Assembly: GCA_947176615.1 (NCBI GenBank)
Contig: CAMWRO010000092.1
Span: 1 to 9,282 of the forward strand
Direction: 5' to 3'
DNA from: an uncultured Porphyromonadaceae bacterium
GTDB taxonomy: Bacteria; Bacteroidota; Bacteroidia; Bacteroidales; Muribaculaceae
Length of the DNA: 9,282 nucleotides
Shown here: in pieces, positions 1 to 7,893 of the stretch
Numbering within the stretch: the first letter of the stretch is position 1
How the letters are laid out: every line of letters starts with the position of its first letter
The notes under the pieces: generated by a model
What the model saw: the letters and a program-made list of their open reading frames with translations, nothing else
What the model was told of the DNA's origin: nothing
Databases searched by the model: none
Position numbers and translations under genes: made by a program

Positions 1-3000
1 CTCGGGTATCGTCACCGGCGGCTCGGGAGCGGGTGACGGCACGGTATCGGCGGGGATGGTTTCTTCTTCCTCGACGGGAGCGGGGATGGTTTCGGTCTCA
101 TCGGTTATGACCTTTTCCTCGCTCTCCTTCTTCTCCTCCTCCTCCTCGCCGGGGGTGGTGTCATACATCTCCTCGGCCGAGGGATATTCGTCGGGCGGCA
201 GCACCTCCTCATGGGTCGAGCGCAGGGTCTCCTCGCCTATGAACTTGAAATAGTCGTCAAACGACCCGCCGCTCTGAATGAGTTTGTCGAAGTTTTCCTG
301 TGAAATCATCACCGGACGCACCGCCTGCGGCATCGAGAACGATGTGTCCTCGGCCAGTAAGCGACGGTAGTGGTTCAGCTCCTCCTGATTGGCGAAACCC
401 TTGACAATCAGCAGTCCGAGCCGTCCGAAGTTCATCGTTTCAAGGTCGAAGTCACGCACGACGAATGTCGAGAAGTTGTGCCGCGCCACCTCGAAAAGCA
501 GCTGGTTGGGCGAAATCGAGTCGGTGGGGAACAGCAGCACGAGCAGCTGGGGCGACTCGGGAGCGACGGTAAACTCTATCTCGGCAGCCTCGCCCGAGAG
601 CGCGGTGGAGTCGTTGGTCAGGCGGGTGTCCCACAGCATGCCGCGGTTGTTGACCGGCCCGCTGTGGAGTTTGCGGCCCTGCGCGAGACCTTTGAGATAG
701 GCCGACGCGAGGGGCGTAATGTCGGTGTCGGGGTAGCGTTCAAGCAGGTCTTTGAGTGTCGCGCTGAACTCGTCGGGCCGGTTCTCGGTGACATAGGCGA
801 GCGCGTCGAGGAACATGAACTTGGGCATGATTTTGCTCAGCGGGTAGGTGCGCATCATCTCCTCGTAAGCCTCGTGGACACGCGTGTTGCGGTTGTTGAG
901 ATAGTCGTCATAGGTGCGGGCATACAATTCCTCCTGCCGGGCCTCCATGTTGCGGAGATTGTCGAGATAGTCGGGGTCGCTCATCGCCTTGGCATATTTC
1001 GAGTCGGGGAACTCGCTGATTATCAGCAGGCGGTATTTCTCGGCAAGGTCGGGACGGCCCCGGCGCATGTTCATGAGGTAGAGGTTGTTGTAGATGTCGA
1101 GACGGTACACGTTGTCGGGGTAGCGCGACATGAGCTGTGCAAACTCGGCATCGGCTGCGTCGAAATCCTCAAGTTTGTCTTTCAGGATTACCCCCATGTT
1201 GTAAAGGCCCTCCTGAATGACCTCCCCGGCGGTTGTGCGCTCGACGTCATCCTTGGGAATCTGCTTGAGATAATATTCGGGATAGTGGGGGTCGTTAGCG
1301 TGCTCCTGCGCCTCCTTGTCGGCAGTCTCGGCCTCGGCTGACTCCGGTTCCTGACTGTCGTCCTGTTCCGAGTCTTCCTCGCCCGATTCGCCGAAGTCGT
1401 TCATCGAGAATGTCGCCTTGTTGCGGCGCCGCCAGTCATCTTCAAGCTTTCGGCTGCCCCATCGTTTCTGGAAATCGGTGCGTCCCGCGTTGCGGGTGGC
1501 GGTGTTGTAGAAATACCACGACTTGTCAGTGTTCAGCTGGAACTGGTTGGGGGTATTGGCGCCGTTGTTCTGAAGATTGGACCCTTGCGCGGCCTGCTGG
1601 GCGAGATATTCCTCGCGTCGTGCCGCCTCGGCCTCCTCCTTCTCTTTCTTTTTCAGGTCGTCGATGATTTTGTTGACCACGGCAAGCTGCTCCTCGGGCG
1701 ACATGGCCGATAGACGCAGCAGCGAGTCGTTGAGGGTCACGTTCTGGGAATAGACGGCAAGCTCGTCGAGCACGTCGCTGCGGCGTTTCAGTCCCGCATA
1801 CCCCGGATAAGTCTCGGGGAGCTGAGGCACCGCCTCGGAGTAGCACGGCTGCGCGAGGTCATATTCCCGGCGGTCGAAGTACAGTCCGCCCAGTGTGAGC
1901 TGCGACATCGCTTTGTCCATGCCGTTGCGCGTCGACTTCTCGGCCGCGAGGCGGTAGTTCTCGATGGCATGGATGGTGTCCTTGCGGCTCAGATATAGGT
2001 TGCCGATGGCATAGTAAATCTGGTCGAGATACTCCTTGTTGCGGTCATAGCGTGTCATGCGTCGCAGGGCCTTCACCTCCGGCTCGATGTCAGAGCCGGT
2101 GTAGACCTCGCTCTGCTTGATGCGGGCGTTGAACTTCGTGCGGTAAGAGGCCGACGATGACGACCCCGCCTTGCCGTAAGCCTTGTAGGCCGCCTCCTTG
2201 TTCCCCTCGGCGGTATAGAGTTGCCCGAGCAGGAAGTTGAGGCGCGTTTTCTGACTCCCCTTGGCATATTTCAGAGCCTCGACAAGCATCGGGATAGCCT
2301 TGGCGTTGTCGCGGGAACGGATGTAGTAGTCGGCATAGGTGAAATAATAGAGGTCTTTGAGCGTGTTGCTCGTCAGCTCGTCGGGTTTGACGCGCACGAG
2401 GATGTTTTCGGCCTCAAAAAGCCAGTCAAGCGCACAGTAACTGCGCGCCTGCCACAGCTTGGCCTCGGTGACTGTCGCCGGGAGCCATGAAAAATGCTTG
2501 CTGACATAATAGAATGTCGAGGCCGCTCCGAGGAAGTCGCCGTTGAAATACTGGCTGCGCCCCATCAGCATCCACGCGTTGTGGAGAAACGGATTGTACT
2601 CCTCGCGTTTCATCCACGCCTTGTACTCCGGATCGTTGCCGTGGCCGCTTTTGCGCTTGGGCTTCTTCTTGATGCTGCGCAGCTGGATGGCCTTCTGCGC
2701 CTTCTCGATTGAGCGCGTGAACGAGCCTGTCGGCTGCGGGGCCTTCGGGTTGGAATAAGCCTCGGCGGGGTGCATGAACAGTTGGGCGGTATAGTCGTCC
2801 TCATATGCCCGCTCCATCTCCTTCAGCGTCTCCTTGTAGTGCTCGTCGCCGTTGAAATAGATATTGTAGCGGGTGATGAACGCCTGATAGCGGCGCGAGG
2901 CGGCGGTATTTTTCTTGGGCGAACACGCCGACAGGGCCGCGGCAAGCACCGCGACAACCATCAGCGCGACCATCCCCGGCCGCCTCATGCGCAGAAGTTT

Positions 3001-3015
3001 AAAGATACACTCCAT
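1..3015 (-). CDS. porW: PorW/SprE-family TPR lipoprotein of the type IX secretion system (partial, C-terminus beyond the window)
   Basis: The frame is open for 1005 codons from the ATG at 3015 to the window edge, with no stop. The N-terminus is a lipoprotein signal: a basic start, a hydrophobic run, and the lipobox LSAC with Cys31, followed by SPKKNT. After it come the family-typical segment with YNIYFNG and helical TPR-like repeats to about residue 430. Next are a charged helix rich in K and E (about 440-478), the hallmark block with KSWYFYN (from about 497) and WGSRKLEDDWRRRNK (about 519-533), an acidic linker (about 540-577) and more TPR-like helices. A C-terminal domain containing NQLLFEVARHNFSTF precedes a Glu/Pro-rich tail. 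PorW of Porphyromonas and SprE of Flavobacterium are lipoproteins needed for T9SS function; PorW is thought to link the outer-membrane translocon to the PorKN ring. Those roles come from the family, not from this sequence. An alternative start at 2988 gives a shorter signal peptide; neither start has a clear ribosome site. No obvious promoter lies just upstream. Confidence 0.88.
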   Translation of the reverse strand, partial: MECIFKLLRMRRPGMVALMVVAVLAAALSACSPKKNTAASRRYQAFITRYNIYFNGDEHYKETLKEMERAYEDDYTAQLFMHPAEAYSNPKAPQPTGSFTRSIEKAQKAIQLRSIKKKPKRKSGHGNDPEYKAWMKREEYNPFLHNAWMLMGRSQYFNGDFLGAASTFYYVSKHFSWLPATVTEAKLWQARSYCALDWLFEAENILVRVKPDELTSNTLKDLYYFTYADYYIRSRDNAKAIPMLVEALKYAKGSQKTRLNFLLGQLYTAEGNKEAAYKAYGKAGSSSSASYRTKFNARIKQSEVYTGSDIEPEVKALRRMTRYDRNKEYLDQIYYAIGNLYLSRKDTIHAIENYRLAAEKSTRNGMDKAMSQLTLGGLYFDRREYDLAQPCYSEAVPQLPETYPGYAGLKRRSDVLDELAVYSQNVTLNDSLLRLSAMSPEEQLAVVNKIIDDLKKKEKEEAEAARREEYLAQQAAQGSNLQNNGANTPNQFQLNTDKSWYFYNTATRNAGRTDFQKRWGSRKLEDDWRRRNKATFSMNDFGESGEEDSEQDDSQEPESAEAETADKEAQEHANDPHYPEYYLKQIPKDDVERTTAGEVIQEGLYNMGVILKDKLEDFDAADAEFAQLMSRYPDNVYRLDIYNNLYLMNMRRGRPDLAEKYRLLIISEFPDSKYAKAMSDPDYLDNLRNMEARQEELYARTYDDYLNNRNTRVHEAYEEMMRTYPLSKIMPKFMFLDALAYVTENRPDEFSATLKDLLERYPDTDITPLASAYLKGLAQGRKLHSGPVNNRGMLWDTRLTNDSTALSGEAAEIEFTVAPESPQLLVLLFPTDSISPNQLLFEVARHNFSTFVVRDFDLETMNFGRLGLLIVKGFANQEELNHYRRLLAEDTSFSMPQAVRPVMISQENFDKLIQSGGSFDDYFKFIGEETLRSTHEEVLPPDEYPSAEEMYDTTPGEEEEEKKESEEKVITDETETIPAPVEEEETIPADTVPSPAPEPPVTIPE

Positions 3016-3052
3016 CTTAACTATAACGCCCTCAGCGGCTAAATATTATATT

Positions 3053-3124
3053 AAGTCAGAAGTCACATTAAGTCAGAAGTCAGAGTGATGAAGTCAGAGG
3101 TCAGAGTTATGAGTGATGAAGTCA
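3053..3124. repeat. Short direct repeats with AAGTCA core
   Basis: The core AAGTCA occurs at 3053-3058, 3060-3065, 3070-3075, 3077-3082, 3091-3096 and 3119-3124, with an AGGTCA variant at 3098-3103. Spacing is uneven (7 to 28 bases). A longer unit, GTGATGAAGTCAG, occurs at 3085-3097 and again at 3113-3125. The left arm of the inverted repeat therefore seems to have grown by internal duplication, which explains why it is longer than the right arm. Spacers are too short and irregular for CRISPR. Confidence 0.8.
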
Positions 3125-3216
3125 GGATAGCCGGGTTTGTCTCAGCATCGCGATTTATCGCGACACGGCTATCACTTCATCACTCATAACTCTGACCTCA
3201 GACTTAATGTGACTTC
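3059..3216. repeat. Large imperfect inverted repeat (palindromic element) at the 3' end of the GH2 gene
   Basis: The arms pair in nested blocks. 3059-3074 pairs with 3201-3216 (16 bp perfect). 3097-3122 pairs with 3174-3199 (26 bp perfect). 3126-3132 pairs with 3167-3173 (GATAGCC/GGCTATC). An apical TCGCGAT/ATCGCGA pair lies at 3148-3154 and 3157-3163. The left arm carries about 22 extra bases (3075-3096) and a 3-base bulge (3123-3125). Using the alternative register, 3091-3122 pairs with 3174-3205 with a single mismatch. The right arm includes the stop codon and last codons of the hydrolase gene. As RNA on the minus strand this would be a very stable hairpin just after translation ends, so it could act as a terminator or protect the 3' end. 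As DNA it resembles a MITE- or REP-like intergenic element. No transposase and no clear target-site duplication are seen. Confidence 0.9.
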
Positions 3217-6200
3217 ACGCTGAGTTTTGTCGATTCTGATTTTCCGGGGGCGGTTGCGGTGGCTATGTAGACCCCCGGAGTGAGGGATGAGATTGTGCCG
3301 ACGGGGGTCGATGCCGTGGCGACGGTTATGCCGCGGGTGTCGCGGATGACAAGGCGCGTATAGCTGTCGCCGAGATTATAATGGACAGTGCCGTCGACGA
3401 CCGTTATTTCAATGCCGGTTACGATTTTTTTTTTAACCGACGATGTTTTCGCCGGGTTAAATTTAGCTGTCGCAAAGCGGCTTGCGGCTTTTCCGTTGTC
3501 AATTGCCTGCACGCCCCATGTGTAGACGGCATCCTCCATCGGGACCTTGATACTGTAACGGGTCGAGGCGATGGCGGCGTTAAGCTCGTCGGTTTTGATG
3601 AAGCCTGTGGCAGGGTCGGCGGGGATAACGGCCGAGATGGTGTTTTCGCCATCCTTCATTATATAAAGGTTGTAGCGCAGGGCCTCGGACGGGGTGGTGT
3701 CGTCGGCGGGTGCATCCCATGAGAATGTGGCCGTGCCGGTGGCCTTGTCACAGGTGACGCGCAGATTGGCCGGAGCCTCGGGGGCGGCGTTGGGAGCGAT
3801 TGATGCCGAGGTGTTGCGATAGAGGTCGGCGCCGCAGTCCTTGCCGCACGATGACGAGTGGGCCCATCCCATGTTCCACGCGTCGAGCCGTCCGTCGCCG
3901 TCAAAGTCCACGAGGTGGTTGTTGCCGTGGCTGATGCGCGAGAATGAACCCCCTTTGCCGAAGGGGTCGTTGTAGTAGGCCCCCGATGCCTGAAACAGGA
4001 AGTCGCCGCGGTTCAGGTAGGCCCATGTGGTTATCTCGTGGGTCGCGCCGTGACCGCCGACAAGGATGTCGACGAGGCCGTCATTGTTGATGTCGCCGAG
4101 GGCGGGTGTCGCGCCGTCGACCCCTTCAAAGCCGCAGAACGAGTCGTTGAGCATCGAGAATGAGCGGTCGCCGTTGTTGCGGTAGATGAAGAATGATTTC
4201 GCGCTGCCGCCACCCTTGTTGGCCGAGAATCCGGTCACGACAATGTCGGCAAATCCGTCGTTGTCAAGGTCGCCGATGGCACACGACGAGTCATAGGAGC
4301 CGTAGAGGCGCGCGGGATGCTCGCTGAACGTGCCGTCGCCGTTGTTCCAATAGATGTGGAGGTTTCCCTCGTTGATTCCGTAGCCCGACGAAACGATGTC
4401 GAGTCGGCCGTCATTGTCCATGTCGGCGAAATAGACCGACCCGCGGGCGAGGGGGGCAAACTCGGCGTTGCCGTCAAGCGGGTTTTCGACACGAGTGAAA
4501 CGCCCGTTGCCGTCGTTGTGGTAGAGATAGGTCGCGCGGCGGTCGCGGTGGTGGATAGTGACCCCGTCCTCGACGGACTCGTAGTCGTCGCGGCCTGTCA
4601 TGACGATGTCGGGAAGGCCGTCGTTGTCATAGTCGCCCACCGATACCCAATGGCGGCCGCGGCCACCGTCGGTGTCGTTGTAGAGGGGGATGATGTCAGT
4701 CTCGACCTCGGTGAAAGAGCCGTCGCCGTTGTTGCGGTAAAGACGCGAGACGATGTCGGCGACACCTTTCAGCTCCTTGTTTTTCAATCCCGGGAGGAAC
4801 AGGTCGAGATTTCCGTCATTGTTATAGTCTATCGCCACGGGGCAACCGTAATAGGTCGGGTCGACAGGGTTGCCGACAGCCGTGAACGAGTCGCCGCCGT
4901 CATAGTTGTAGAGAACCGACATCCCTTTGTTGTAATCGGTCGAGTGGGTGTCGAAGCCTGAGTACAACAGCTCCAGACGGCCGTCGTTGTCAAAGTCGGC
5001 CCAAGCCACGTTGCAGCGGTCGGAGGTGTGACGGAAAGTGGCGGCGGTTTTCTTGAATGTCGGAGCGGTGACGGTGCCCGGGACGGGGAGGGGCACATAG
5101 TCGTGGGTGTCGAGGTCGTCATAATTCTCGGTATAGTCAAAGTCGTCGGTGACGTAGGCCGAGATGCCGACATCCATTATCTGCTGTCCGGTTCCCTGAC
5201 GGCCTGCCACGGCGATGAGGTTCCACGAGCCGGGTTTCAGCGTAGCGCGGGCTTGGTCGGAAATATCCATCGGGGTATAGTTGAACACGCAGCCGTTCTT
5301 GGACGCGGCAAGCACGCCGTTGATATAAATCTCGATGTCGTCGTCATGGAACACTGTCAGGCGCAGGCTTTCAATCTTCTCCTCGTCGATGTCGCCGAGA
5401 TAGAACCACCGGCGCATATAGATCTGATTGGTTGTCCACTGTGTGTGGGCAAGCGGTGCCGACGCTGCGGGAAGATTGGCGCCGAAAGCAGCCTCGCCCA
5501 CGGCCCATGCCGAGTCGTCGAAACCTTTTTCAAACCATCGGCGCGGAACATCGGTCGTGGTATTGTAGCGCCACTTGTAGACATGCTCGCGGGCGGTCGA
5601 GAGGATTGTCTTGATTTTGACGTCGCTGCGGGGCATGTTGATACACTCGATAATCTTGTCGCGCAACAGCGAGCGCGGGGAGTGGGGTTTCAGCACCTTG
5701 CGGTCGTAGGTCATGATGCCGTTTTTCTCGATTTCCACGTCAGAAATCTGAGTGTAGACAGCGGCGTTGAGACCTTGGTAATAGTAATCCTTGATCTGGT
5801 CGCAGAGGCCGTTGAAGAATGCGGTGAAGTCTTCCGATGTCTCCACGGTGGTGTACTGGAAATCGCCGCCGGGCCAGATGTGGCCGGGGACTTTCAGGGT
5901 TATGCCGCCATACTCGCCGCAGACCGACGCACGGTTGGGATTGCTCGGGCAGGAGGGAGCGGGATAGCTGTGGGTGTCGATGATGTTGCCGATTTCGGCA
6001 TCGACCCAGCCGCTGGCGCAGCAGATCAGCGAAGTTTTGCCCAGACGGGCCGGCACGAGGGTGTTGACCCAGTTGTCGACAAGACCGGTCATGCGCTCGG
6101 TGTCAAACTGTCCCCACCCTTCGTTGAACACTACCCAGTGGACGATCGAGGGGAAGTTTTTGTAATATTTCACGATGCGTTGTGCCTCCTCCTCGAAATT

Positions 6201-7451
6201 CTGCTTGGCAAAATCCTCGGAGCCTTTGGGGAGGTTGGGGCTTGGGAGGTCCTGCCACACGAGCAGGCCCTCGCGGTCACAGTAATAGTACCAGCGGGCG
6301 GGTTCTGTCTTGATGTGTTTACGCACCATGTTGAAACCCAGTTCTTTCATTATCTGCACGTCATAGAGCAGTGCCTCGTCGCAGGGCGCGGCATAGAGGC
6401 CGTCGGGCCACCATCCCTGATCAAGCGGGCCCATCTGGAAAATCTGTTCGCCGTTGAGGTATATGCGGGGGAGACCTTCGGCATCCTTTTTCACCTCGAT
6501 GCGGCGCATGGCGCAGTAACTGTCTACCCGGTCAACCACTTTGCCATCCTTGACAAGCTCGATTTCGAGGTCATAGAGATAGGGGGAGTCGGGCGACCAC
6601 GGGTGAACGTCGCCGGTGAACTGGATGGAGGTGAGGGCCGAAGTCTTTGCGCCGGTGAGAGATGCGGCCACGTTGCCCTCCTTGTCCCTGACGGTGGCGT
6701 TGAACGTCACTGTGTTGTCGGCTTTGGCGGGGTTGACCTTTATGCGGAGCCATTTCTGACTCAGGCAAGGCTCCATCTCGATGTCGGCGATATGCACCGG
6801 GTCGACAGGTTCGAGCCACACGGTCTGCCAGATGCCGCTGACGGCTGTGTACCAGCAGATAGAGGGATTTTTGGACTGTTTTCCGGTGGGTTGCCCCTGA
6901 ACGCCGGTGTTGTCATAGATATACACGGCCACTTCCTGCTCGCCGCTCTTGTTCAGGGCAGCGGTGATGTCAAAGTAGAAGGGGTCGTAGCCGCCGGTGT
7001 GACGGCCCACCTTCTTGCCGTTGACATAGACCACAGTCTCCCAGTCGACCGCACCGAAATGGAGGATGATGTTTTTCCCCTTCATCGACTCGGGGAGCGA
7101 GAATGTGCGGCGGTACCAGTAACACTGCTCGTCACTCTTTTCCATCACGCCCGAGAGTGCCGACTCGATGGGGAAGGGGACGAGAATTTCCTTGTCATAG
7201 GAGAATGTCGCGGAATAAGGCTCGTCGACCGTGCCTTTGCGCAGGTCCCAAAGACCGTTGAGGTTCATCCACTCGTCACGTTGCATCTGAGGGCGGGGAT
7301 ATTCGGGCATCACGTTGGACGGGTCAATGTTTTCGGCCCATTTTGTCATCATGGGGCCTTGCTTTATCTGCCACTCTGCGGCGGTCGATGCCGAGGGGGA
7401 GAAAAACAATGCCAGCAGCACTGCAAGCGGGTATAGATTCAGTATCTTCAT
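3204..7451 (-). CDS. Secreted GH2 glycoside hydrolase fused to a VCBS/FG-GAP propeller, Fn3-like domain and T9SS sorting domain
   Basis: 1415 residues from the ATG at 7451, chosen because a Sec signal peptide (residues 1 to about 25, ending ASTAA) begins there and the candidate promoter lies just upstream. Longer in-frame starts at 7481 and 7541 would bury the signal. Domains: sugar-binding beta-sandwich (about 50-215); Ig-like domain (about 216-318); TIM barrel (about 319-606) with acid/base Glu444 in FNEGWG and nucleophile Glu513 in GEYGG; galactose-binding-like domain (about 620-768). Then seven Asp-rich DxDxDGxxD-type loops start at 819, 875, 940, 1010, 1061, 1120 and 1182, a count fitting a seven-bladed calcium-binding propeller. 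An Fn3-like domain (about 1223-1335) and a T9SS type A-like C-terminal domain (about 1342-1415) follow. The protein is expected to be secreted and to act on the exo end of a glycan through a retaining mechanism. GH2 includes beta-galactosidases, mannosidases and glucuronidases; I cannot assign the substrate. No SusC/SusD pair or other polysaccharide-utilisation gene is in view. Confidence 0.93.
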   Translation of the reverse strand: MKILNLYPLAVLLALFFSPSASTAAEWQIKQGPMMTKWAENIDPSNVMPEYPRPQMQRDEWMNLNGLWDLRKGTVDEPYSATFSYDKEILVPFPIESALSGVMEKSDEQCYWYRRTFSLPESMKGKNIILHFGAVDWETVVYVNGKKVGRHTGGYDPFYFDITAALNKSGEQEVAVYIYDNTGVQGQPTGKQSKNPSICWYTAVSGIWQTVWLEPVDPVHIADIEMEPCLSQKWLRIKVNPAKADNTVTFNATVRDKEGNVAASLTGAKTSALTSIQFTGDVHPWSPDSPYLYDLEIELVKDGKVVDRVDSYCAMRRIEVKKDAEGLPRIYLNGEQIFQMGPLDQGWWPDGLYAAPCDEALLYDVQIMKELGFNMVRKHIKTEPARWYYYCDREGLLVWQDLPSPNLPKGSEDFAKQNFEEEAQRIVKYYKNFPSIVHWVVFNEGWGQFDTERMTGLVDNWVNTLVPARLGKTSLICCASGWVDAEIGNIIDTHSYPAPSCPSNPNRASVCGEYGGITLKVPGHIWPGGDFQYTTVETSEDFTAFFNGLCDQIKDYYYQGLNAAVYTQISDVEIEKNGIMTYDRKVLKPHSPRSLLRDKIIECINMPRSDVKIKTILSTAREHVYKWRYNTTTDVPRRWFEKGFDDSAWAVGEAAFGANLPAASAPLAHTQWTTNQIYMRRWFYLGDIDEEKIESLRLTVFHDDDIEIYINGVLAASKNGCVFNYTPMDISDQARATLKPGSWNLIAVAGRQGTGQQIMDVGISAYVTDDFDYTENYDDLDTHDYVPLPVPGTVTAPTFKKTAATFRHTSDRCNVAWADFDNDGRLELLYSGFDTHSTDYNKGMSVLYNYDGGDSFTAVGNPVDPTYYGCPVAIDYNNDGNLDLFLPGLKNKELKGVADIVSRLYRNNGDGSFTEVETDIIPLYNDTDGGRGRHWVSVGDYDNDGLPDIVMTGRDDYESVEDGVTIHHRDRRATYLYHNDGNGRFTRVENPLDGNAEFAPLARGSVYFADMDNDGRLDIVSSGYGINEGNLHIYWNNGDGTFSEHPARLYGSYDSSCAIGDLDNDGFADIVVTGFSANKGGGSAKSFFIYRNNGDRSFSMLNDSFCGFEGVDGATPALGDINNDGLVDILVGGHGATHEITTWAYLNRGDFLFQASGAYYNDPFGKGGSFSRISHGNNHLVDFDGDGRLDAWNMGWAHSSSCGKDCGADLYRNTSASIAPNAAPEAPANLRVTCDKATGTATFSWDAPADDTTPSEALRYNLYIMKDGENTISAVIPADPATGFIKTDELNAAIASTRYSIKVPMEDAVYTWGVQAIDNGKAASRFATAKFNPAKTSSVKKKIVTGIEITVVDGTVHYNLGDSYTRLVIRDTRGITVATASTPVGTISSLTPGVYIATATAPGKSESTKLSVKSH

Positions 7452-7483
7452 AAATAGTTTTTCGTTGATATGATTTAGCATGA

Positions 7484-7491
7484 CAAAATTA
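7484..7491 (-). promoter_or_regulatory. Candidate Bacteroidetes -7 box for the GH2 gene
   Basis: The minus strand reads TAATTTTG, matching the TAnnTTTG consensus of the Bacteroidetes primary sigma factor. It lies 32 bases upstream of the ATG at 7451, giving a short leader. The -33 element is poor: at the ideal 19-base spacing there is no TTTG, and the nearest TTTG (7518-7521) is 26 bases away. The call therefore rests on the -7 box and its position. Confidence 0.4.
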
Positions 7492-7602
7492 GCGACACGC
7501 CCCCGATTTAAATAACACAAAGCGTTCAATAAATTGCTCAATGGTAGAAAATGCAGGGGAAAAAATAGAAGTTTACGGAATATATATGTTAAATTGGGTT
7601 AA

Positions 7603-7614
7603 TTGGTGTACCAA
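7603..7614. promoter_or_regulatory. Palindrome, candidate operator of the toxin-antitoxin operon
   Basis: TTGGT-GT-ACCAA is a perfect inverted repeat with 5-base arms and a 2-base spacer. It lies 16 bases upstream of the candidate -7 box of the antitoxin gene, over the -33 region. Phd/YefM antitoxins typically bind short palindromes at their own promoter and repress it, with the toxin as co-repressor. That this palindrome plays that part is inferred from position. Confidence 0.5.
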
Positions 7615-7630
7615 ATCGGTTGCCATTTGT

Positions 7631-7638
7631 TATCTTTG
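7631..7638 (+). promoter_or_regulatory. Candidate -7 box for the toxin-antitoxin operon
   Basis: TATCTTTG matches TAnnTTTG and lies 21 bases before the antitoxin ATG at 7660. No TTTG sits at the usual 19-base distance; a TTGG within the palindrome is 24 bases away. A purine-rich AAAGGAAA at 7640-7647 may assist ribosome binding, though it is rather far from the start. Confidence 0.5.
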
Positions 7639-7659
7639 TAAAGGAAACATGTTGTCAAT

Positions 7660-7893
7660 ATGGAAATTATAAGTGCAAGAGAATTTCGGGCTAATCAAAC
7701 AAGGATATTGAGTCGTGCATTGAGAGGGGAGTCGATATTGCTTTCCTCCCGGATTGGTACATTTAAGATAACACCTATATCAGAAGATGATACCCTCACC
7801 AGTCGTATCAGTGAGGGACTGCGTGAAGTAGGACGGATTGAAAATGGAGAAATTCCCTCAAAATCGGCGTTGGATTTTCTGAATGAACTTTGA
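7660..7893 (+). CDS. Type II antitoxin, Phd/YefM-like
   Basis: 77 residues, the usual size for this family. The N-terminal half carries the family pattern: ISAREFRANQTRIL, then a G-E-S-I-L-L strand and a short strand ending in KITPI, corresponding to the Phd/YefM fold that dimerises and binds operator DNA. The C-terminal part (about 45-77) is polar and probably forms the flexible, toxin-binding arm. It precedes the toxin gene and overlaps it by 11 bases, which suggests coupled translation. A palindrome and a promoter lie directly upstream, consistent with autoregulation. The DNA is visibly AT-richer than the hydrolase and porW genes, which hints at acquisition by transfer. The assignment relies on pattern and on the neighbouring toxin. 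Confidence 0.85.
   Translation: MEIISAREFRANQTRILSRALRGESILLSSRIGTFKITPISEDDTLTSRISEGLREVGRIENGEIPSKSALDFLNEL

Noticed and set aside
370..1341. A 323-codon open frame on the plus strand opposite porW
   Set aside because: The minus strand carries the continuous PorW frame with family hallmarks; the plus-strand protein is Val/Gly/Glu-rich shadow sequence.
3000..3007. TATCTTTA on the minus strand as a -7 box for porW
   Set aside because: It mismatches the final G of the consensus, lacks a -33 element, and lies inside the coding region if translation starts at 3015.
3053..3124. Possible CRISPR array
   Set aside because: The repeated core is only 6 to 13 bases, spacing is irregular, the spacers are themselves repeats, and no cas gene is present.
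5028..7436. An 802-codon open frame on the plus strand opposite the hydrolase gene
   Set aside because: It is the antisense shadow of a GC-rich gene with strong codon bias. The minus-strand frame has clear domains and catalytic motifs, while this one has no recognisable domain.
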